Notes under the pieces: model-generated | Seen by the model: the letters and a program-made list of their open reading frames with translations, nothing else | Database searches by the model: none | Told to the model about the DNA's origin: nothing | Position numbers and translations under genes: made by a program | Shown: positions 58,856 through 64,000 of the stretch, in pieces | Layout: each line of letters begins with the position of its first letter | Numbering within the stretch: position 1 is the first letter of the stretch | Assembly (NCBI RefSeq): GCF_963583255.1 | Contig: NC_084816.1 | Location: forward strand, 13,007,100 to 13,071,099 | Direction: 5' to 3' | Length of the DNA stretch: 64,000 bases | Source: Pyrus communis | Taxonomy: Eukaryota; Streptophyta; Magnoliopsida; Rosales; Rosaceae

Positions 58856-59599
58856 ATACTCCCCTAAGTTCCTGAGTGAGGGAAGCTCCTCGGTTGGGGA
58901 CTTGCAAGATCCAAGCCATTGAGTAATCACGAAACTTCCAAGTACCGAAGTGTGGTGTCGTCTTCACTTGCCTTCTCTGTCCTGTAAGTAGATGTGGCAT
59001 CTTCTCTTGGAAGTACTTTTCCTTCATCCATGAGTGGTATCTTTAGTTGGCGTTGACGCACAAAGTAATGTATCATTTTCATTAGAAGCTTACTTGTAGT
59101 TTCGGGTTTGGTCAAGTGCGATACAAACCATATAGTAAGAGTCCCCCAAGTCTCTAAGCAAGGAGATCTGCCAAAGGAGGTGACAGACAAGGTAGGCAAT
59201 CAGCGTTCCAAGCAATCAGTCTCAGATTAGTAGGTTGATCTTGGGTTCCGGCTGATTGTACTCATTCTCCTTGTCTCTCATTCAGGAACAAGGATAAAGA
59301 GAAGAAACAGGGGAGAGAGATGATATGAGGTACTCTTGTTTTTGGAGAAGACGGATGAATCGGCACGCGCTTTATTGTACTTAACTTTCCACAGGTGTAT
59401 TCTTGAACTGGGTTGGAGGGTTTTCTGGTTTCCTCCAAATGAGCTAGCGGACTCCAGAATTTGAGGGTCAAAACAAGTCCGTCAAACCTGGAGTATGTTC
59501 GATCCTGATGATATAGGATACTTTTGCTGTTTGACAAAGTAGTAGATGTGGTATGGCGAAGTTTTGTTCTTCGACAACAGTGCTAGCAAAAGGCTGTTG

Positions 59600-60829
59600 A
59601 GGCTTCTCGATCTCTTTAATTAGAGCAATGATGCCGAGCTTGGATTTGACTTAGACTCTTCCATCTGGATTGTGTGGTTCCACAAGAAGGGCGTCGTGCT
59701 GTAGTGATCTGTCTGGAAGATGTGTTGAGAGATAAATAGTTTCCTCAGTTCCTCAAATGAGTCTACTGTCTAAGGTGGAAGACGGCAATACGAATTCAGA
59801 GCTCCGCCAGAGAGGGTAGAGGGGAAGAGAAGACATCATTCTTTGTCAGTGGGCATCCGGTATGCCATGGTGGACTCAAAGAGGTTAAGGTGTTCAATCA
59901 GGTCCTCCTTTCTAGTGTAGAGTTGTAAGCTGAGCTTATGCTTTGTCTTTTCTTGGAGGGGGTGTCGAAGATCCTCCTTGTAAGAGGGCCAGGCCTAGGT
60001 TGGTTCCAGTCAGGTATTTCGGCCTGACGTTTAGCCTTTAACTTGTTTACTTCCTCAAGGAGTTGTAGGATAAGGGGGTCCTGAGTGGAGTCAGGTACTG
60101 CTAGACCCTTCTTTCGTAAGTCTCCATCTCCTCTTGGAAGTAGGAAGGCTTGGTGAAAGGCATGGGATTTTTCTTTGGACTCACCGTACTGACTTCCAGG
60201 GCGAGCCTGTCGAAACACCCCTGAGTCCCCCGTACCTTCATATTCCTTTAGGACATGTCGCTCATTCCCTAGATTGGCAATTGGCTTGGGGCATGGGAGA
60301 GGACCGAACCTTTCAGAAACCCTTGGATCATTGACCTTCGACCTTATGTGGATGGGGTTCTCTCGACGTTACCTCAGGAAGTCCTGACAGTCGCGATAAA
60401 CGACTTTTGATCCTTCTACTCCTTCTGCAAAAGGAGCCTTCCTCTACTTCTCCTTCTTCGGGTCGAAGCAATAGGGTCGAGAGAGGTCTCATGTTGATTA
60501 ACACCTTGATGAGTAACTCGCTCCCCGTCAGGGACATCCATGTTGATGGCAGGTGATCCCCCGTGTTGGGAGGCACCCAGGTGGTGGTTGACTTCCTCAG
60601 GGGCGATGAGTTCGTGTGTTTGAGTATGCCTAGCTTTATGGAGCATTCCGAAGAGCTTCTCATACTGCTCCTGAAAGATCTCATTCTTTATCGCTATCTT
60701 GTTGTTCTGAGCCTCTAGCTCATCGACTTTAGCCTGAAGAGCAAACCTCTTTCGTTCCTTCTTTCGTTGCTTTGCACTAAGTGCGAGGGGGGTGTCATTC
60801 TGCGTGTTGTGGCTCCCTTCACTCCCCAT
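59600..60829 (-). pseudogene. Gag-like gene of the TR-GAG element
   Basis: Starts at ATG 60829 (MGSEGSHNTQND), with an LSAKQRKKERKRFALQAKVD coiled-coil segment, a Pro/Arg-rich stretch, and in another frame DPLILQLLEEVNKLKAKRQA with IPDWNQPRPGPLTRRIF, typical of the N-terminal gag of TR-GAG elements. Capsid-like fragments continue to about 59600. Frame changes near 60416 and 60220 break it. An autonomous partner would have to supply pol. Confidence 0.8.
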
Positions 60830-60915
60830 GTTGGAGAGAGGTGTCTGGTTGAAAGAAAGTGTGCGAATGGTGGAAACCAGCTTGACAAAGCTGGAGAGAG
60901 TAGGAATAAGTGCGA

Positions 60916-60933
60916 GTCCCACAAACGGCGCCA
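60916..60933 (-). other. Primer binding site of the TR-GAG element
   Basis: TGGCGCCGTTTGTGGGAC on the minus strand, two bases inside the 5' LTR. Confidence 0.85.
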
Positions 60934-60935
60934 AA

Positions 60936-61453
60936 TGTTGATGCACAAAATCGGCGAGGACTTTGGTACAACAGAAAGTGTGAAGTTTGTGACCTTCGCT
61001 AGATTGCTCTGGTCATTAGTGTGGATAAGTATGTAAGTGAATAGAGACAGGGAAGCAAATAACACAAGATGTACATGGTTCACCTAGATTGGCTACGTCT
61101 ACGGAGTAGAGGAGTTCTCATTAGTTGTGAAGGGTTTACACAAATACATAGGTTCAAGCTCTCTTTTAGTGAGTTCTAGTGAATAGTTTAGTACAAATGA
61201 CATTAGGGATTATTATGGGAGAATGATCCCCTTTTATAGAAGAGAGTTTCCAGCTTTGTTCTGACATTGACATGTGTCGTGTTGTAATTGGCCTCTGATA
61301 TCGACACGTGTCGCACTATGATTGGCCTCTGATACCGACATGTGTCGTGTTGTGATTGGCCTCCTGGTTGGAGGAAAAGTCTTGTGGGTCCTTGACGGTA
61401 TGCTGTTGACCGGTGCTTAGTAATTTCGGGATTGGTCAAGTATGGTACAAACA
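60936..61453 (-). repeat. 5' LTR of the TR-GAG element
   Basis: Mirrors 58338-58855. TATA box at 61228-61237 (minus). Confidence 0.92.
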
Positions 61454-61458
61454 AAGCT

Positions 61459-62460
61459 TATTTGGGATTTGCATAGAGGAGGTTTAATTGGTCACCTGGG
61501 TCATGATAAAGCAATTGCAAGCCAGGAGGAAAAATATTTTTTGCCACAATTAAAATGGGACGTTGGAGCAATTGTGAGAAAATGTTATGCTTGTCAGGTG
61601 TCTAAAGGACAAGTCCAAAACACAGGTCTCTACATGCCTCTGTTTGTTCCGACGACATTTTGCAGAATATTTCTATGGACTTTGTGCTCGGGTTACCCTG
61701 TATGCAAAGAGGGGTAGATTCGGGTTTTACTGTGGTTGACATGTTTTCCAAGATAGCCTAATTCATTGCTTGCAAAACGACCGGTGATGCATCGAACATA
61801 TGAATATTGTTTTCAAGGAGATTGTTTGATAGCATGGAGTACCTAAGTCTATAACTTCTGATCTAGACACCAAGTCCTTGAGCCATTTCTGGATTATCTT
61901 TTAGCAACTGTTTAAGACAACCTTGAACCGAAGTACTGTTGCCCATCCACAAACAGATGAGAAGACGAAGGACACCAATAGGACTCTTGGTAATATGTTC
62001 GCAGTATCTGTGGAGAAAAACCAAAACAATAGGATGATGCAGTAAGTCACCATTTTCTATCGTTTACACTGCTGTCGCTAATTATGTAGTGGATTTGGTG
62101 AAACTGCCTAGAGGTCTTGGACTAAGTGTTGCTGCAGAAAAAATGGTTGAATATGTGGTGGAAGTTTGTGGCGATGTTAAACAAATGCTTGAGCAGATTA
62201 ATGCCAAGTACAAACTGCAACCGATAAACACTGGCGAATTAAAGTGTTTCAAGAGGGAGATTAGGTAATGGTTTTCTTAGTAAGTTAGTGTTCTCCTGCT
62301 GAAGCGTACAACGAGCTGAAGCCACGGAAATATAGTCCATTCAAAGTTCTTGGCGGATCAATAGCAATGCTTATGTTATTGACTTTCTATGGGAATCTCC
62401 AATATTTTCAATGTTGATGATTTACATGAATTCAGCGATGACGAGGGTTTCTATCCCGAC
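61459..62460 (+). pseudogene. Integrase remnant of chromovirus #2
   Basis: The frame after the target site reads LIWDLHRGGLIGHLGHDKAI with the zinc-binding [10 protein letters not shown] following (C-x-x-C). Later there is a decayed core and SNIFNVDDLHEFSDDEGFYP at 62400-62460, the typical C-terminus before the polypurine tract. Many stops. Confidence 0.8.
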
Positions 62461-62484
62461 CATTACTTGGGGTCAAGTTCTTTT

Positions 62485-62498
62485 GAAGTGGAGGGGAC
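62485..62498 (+). other. Polypurine tract of chromovirus #2
   Basis: GAAGTGGAGGGGAC directly precedes the 3' LTR start TGATG at 62499. Confidence 0.8.
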
Positions 62499-62983
62499 TG
62501 ATGTATAATAGACATTCAAGTTGGATTGAAGACGAAATGGAACAAAAGAAGACACAGTGACGTAACGGGAATCTACAGATTTGGCGTAGAGCTCCATTTT
62601 GGGCACTTGATACATTTCTGAAAAGAGTGTGATGTGTCGTTTCAAACTCACTACTATACTGTGAGGTATAATGGATTTTAGCCACCCGAGGTCATTTAGA
62701 CTTTCAAAACCACATTTTAAAGTTTGTAATAGAAATCAGACTTTTCATTTAACGTCCAATTCACTTCTTTGCATTTCCCAAGACTTCTTTTACATTCCCT
62801 AAGACTCCCTTGAGCTTCTTAAGGGTCGAGTTAAGTCTATTTAAGCCTTATGACTGTTATTCTAATCATCATTTCAGAATTAATCAATTATCCTTTTGGA
62901 TTTTCTCTCAAACTTTGGTGGACTCTAGTAACTTGATTCTTCGAGTGCATACGTTTGTAACCCTCTACACTCACGCTGCGTCA
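62499..62983 (+). repeat. 3' LTR of chromovirus #2
   Basis: 485 bp from TGATGTATAATAG to GCTGCGTCA; collinear with the 5' LTR at 36282 but with many differences, indicating great age. Confidence 0.85.
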
Positions 62984-62988
62984 AGAAC

Positions 62989-63416
62989 AAAATCAAGATT
63001 AAACATGAACACTCAAAAAACCAGTATTCAACGCAGTACACCTCCACAAAGTATACATTCTTTTTGCGATTATGTATGGAAGAATGATTCGAACTTTTAT
63101 AAAGCATGTTTCTCATAAAAGTAACCTATCTTTTGATTTTTATTGAGTATTTATGTGCCTACCTACTTGTCCTATTTTTACACTCACCTTATAACTAAAG
63201 ATAAATGACATTAATCTAAAGTAGATTATGAATAAGTTAATTTTTTTTCACCCGCCTATTACTGCATAGAGAAATGCTAAGGAGACTCTTAAGGTGGGAC
63301 TCTCCATGAACTCTCTGCCACAGATTTTTTACACAATATTTTATATGTTGGCATGAGAAATGTGCCAAAAATATGAGGATGGAAGATTTTCTTCGAACCT
63401 TGAGAATGAGTACCTA
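62989..63416. other. Intergenic sequence with a possible MITE relic
   Basis: No coding signal. A phrase AATGCTAAGGAGACTC at about 63272 resembles the ends of the two MITEs that follow and may be a decayed end of the same family. Confidence 0.35.
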
Positions 63417-63425
63417 ATTATTTAG

Positions 63426-63596
63426 GGGTAATGCTAAGGAGACTAAATTTGTAGACAAAGTTTTGTAAAATAAATGATGTGAAAGTTGACAATTGGATTA
63501 TTGCTTAAACGTTGATAAATATGCTCATTTCTTATTGGTGATACATCATTTAATTTGTAAATTTTGTTTTCAAATTTTAGCTCCCTAGCATTACCC
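63426..63596. mobile_element. MULE-type MITE A
   Basis: Inverted ends GGGTAATGCTAAGGAG and CTCCCTAGCATTACCC. Nine-base flanks ATTATTTAG (63417-63425) and ATCATTTAG (63597-63605) match at eight of nine, typical of Mutator-like target duplications. 171 bp, non-coding. Confidence 0.85.
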
Positions 63597-63631
63597 ATCA
63601 TTTAGTGGTATAGATCTTATCAAAAGAAAAA

Positions 63632-63784
63632 GGGTAATGCTAGGGAGATTGATTTTGTAGACTAAATTTGCAAATTAAATGATGTATCACTAATAAGGAA
63701 TAATCACATTAATCAACACTTATTGGTTACACATCAATTAATTTGCAAATTTAGTCTACAAATTTAGTCTATCTAGTATTGCCT
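63632..63784. mobile_element. MULE-type MITE B
   Basis: Starts GGGTAATGCTAGGGAG, ends CTAGTATTGCCT, flanked by AAAGAAAAA at 63623-63631 and 63785-63793 (perfect). Related to MITE A, from which it is separated by 35 bp. Confidence 0.85.
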
Positions 63785-64000
63785 AAAGAAAAATAGTACT
63801 ATAAGAGCATCTTCAACTAAGGAGTTAAATCCAAGAAGTAATGTCACAAAACGAGATTTAAAGGTAGAAAAAAAGCTACAATCAAAATGTCAGTTCTACG
63901 TGGATTGACATGCAAATTGTTGTTTTCCAATTTTGACACATGAGAATATCTGCCATCTTTTTATATGGGTCCCAATAATGCATTAATCTTACATCATGAA

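Larger units (their letters stand above)
58338..61453 (-). mobile_element. TR-GAG non-autonomous LTR retrotransposon
   Basis: Two 518-bp LTRs (58338-58855 and 60936-61453) differ at about 16 positions by my count (about 3%). Perfect AAGCT target duplications lie at 58333-58337 and 61454-61458. The minus-strand PBS TGGCGCCGTTTGTGGGAC lies at 60916-60933 and the polypurine tract at 58856-58870. The 2.1 kb interior has a gag-like frame only, with no protease or pol. It interrupts the integrase of chromovirus #2, whose reading frame is restored across the target site. Confidence 0.92.
36282..62983 (+). mobile_element. Reina-like chromovirus #2, expanded to 26.7 kb by nested insertions
   Basis: Matching LTRs at 36282-36761 and 62499-62983 share TGATGTA starts and the GGCATACGTTT-type tail. 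The PBS follows the left LTR and a polypurine tract precedes the right LTR, so it lies on the plus strand. Flanks TGAAC (36277-36281) and AGAAC (62984-62988) match at four of five bases, fitting an aged target duplication. Gag is at the left; RT, RNase H and integrase pieces are at the right. The part between gag and the catalytic RT motif is missing. The nested elements are listed separately. Confidence 0.85.

Noticed and set aside
58605..59027. 140-codon minus-strand frame across the TR-GAG 3' LTR border
   Set aside because: It includes the G-box repeats and TATA region and is shared with the other LTR (61203-61454); likely fortuitous.

Overview
The window is a gene-poor, repeat-rich stretch of a plant nuclear genome. 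The gene structure of the one intact host gene, the Tat/Athila/chromovirus/TR-GAG mixture and the plant mobile domain (PMD) cargo all point to a eudicot. The element sequences resemble those I associate with Rosaceae of the apple/pear type; that last step is recognition, not a search result.

Layout. 1-13175 is a minus-strand Ty3/gypsy Tat-lineage retrotransposon (left LTR cut by the window edge). It carries a decayed plus-strand, intron-containing PMD gene between pol and its 3' LTR. 13176-16254 is AT-rich with one small MITE. 16255-20599 holds a decayed Reina-like chromovirus (LTR-gag-LTR-gag) split by a non-autonomous repeat and a 2.2 kb chromovirus solo LTR. 20600-28630 is a remnant of a second Tat-like element (3' LTR plus antisense cargo ORF), invaded by a deleted Athila element (22244-27138). 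29050-30185 is a solo LTR of the same family as the first element. 30505-31673 is a 5'-truncated LINE.

The only convincing host gene is an intact six-exon aluminium-activated malate transporter (ALMT) at 33627-35840 on the plus strand, with a TATA box and a duplicated 36-bp unit in its 5' leader.

Downstream of it, 36282-62983 is one chromovirus swollen to 26.7 kb by nested insertions: a MITE, a plus-strand Tat-like element with an antisense PMD gene, a 7.7 kb non-coding copia-type LARD and a 3.1 kb TR-GAG element. Two MULE-type MITEs with 9-bp target duplications close the window.

The most interesting theme is recurrent antisense cargo. Three separate Tat-type elements carry a gene-like ORF opposite to gag-pol, next to the 3' LTR. 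Two of these are PMD genes with recognisable GT-AG introns. An intron can survive an RNA-mediated life cycle only when it is antisense to the genomic transcript, which fits this arrangement. Almost all element ORFs are broken, so this is a fossil record, not an active system.
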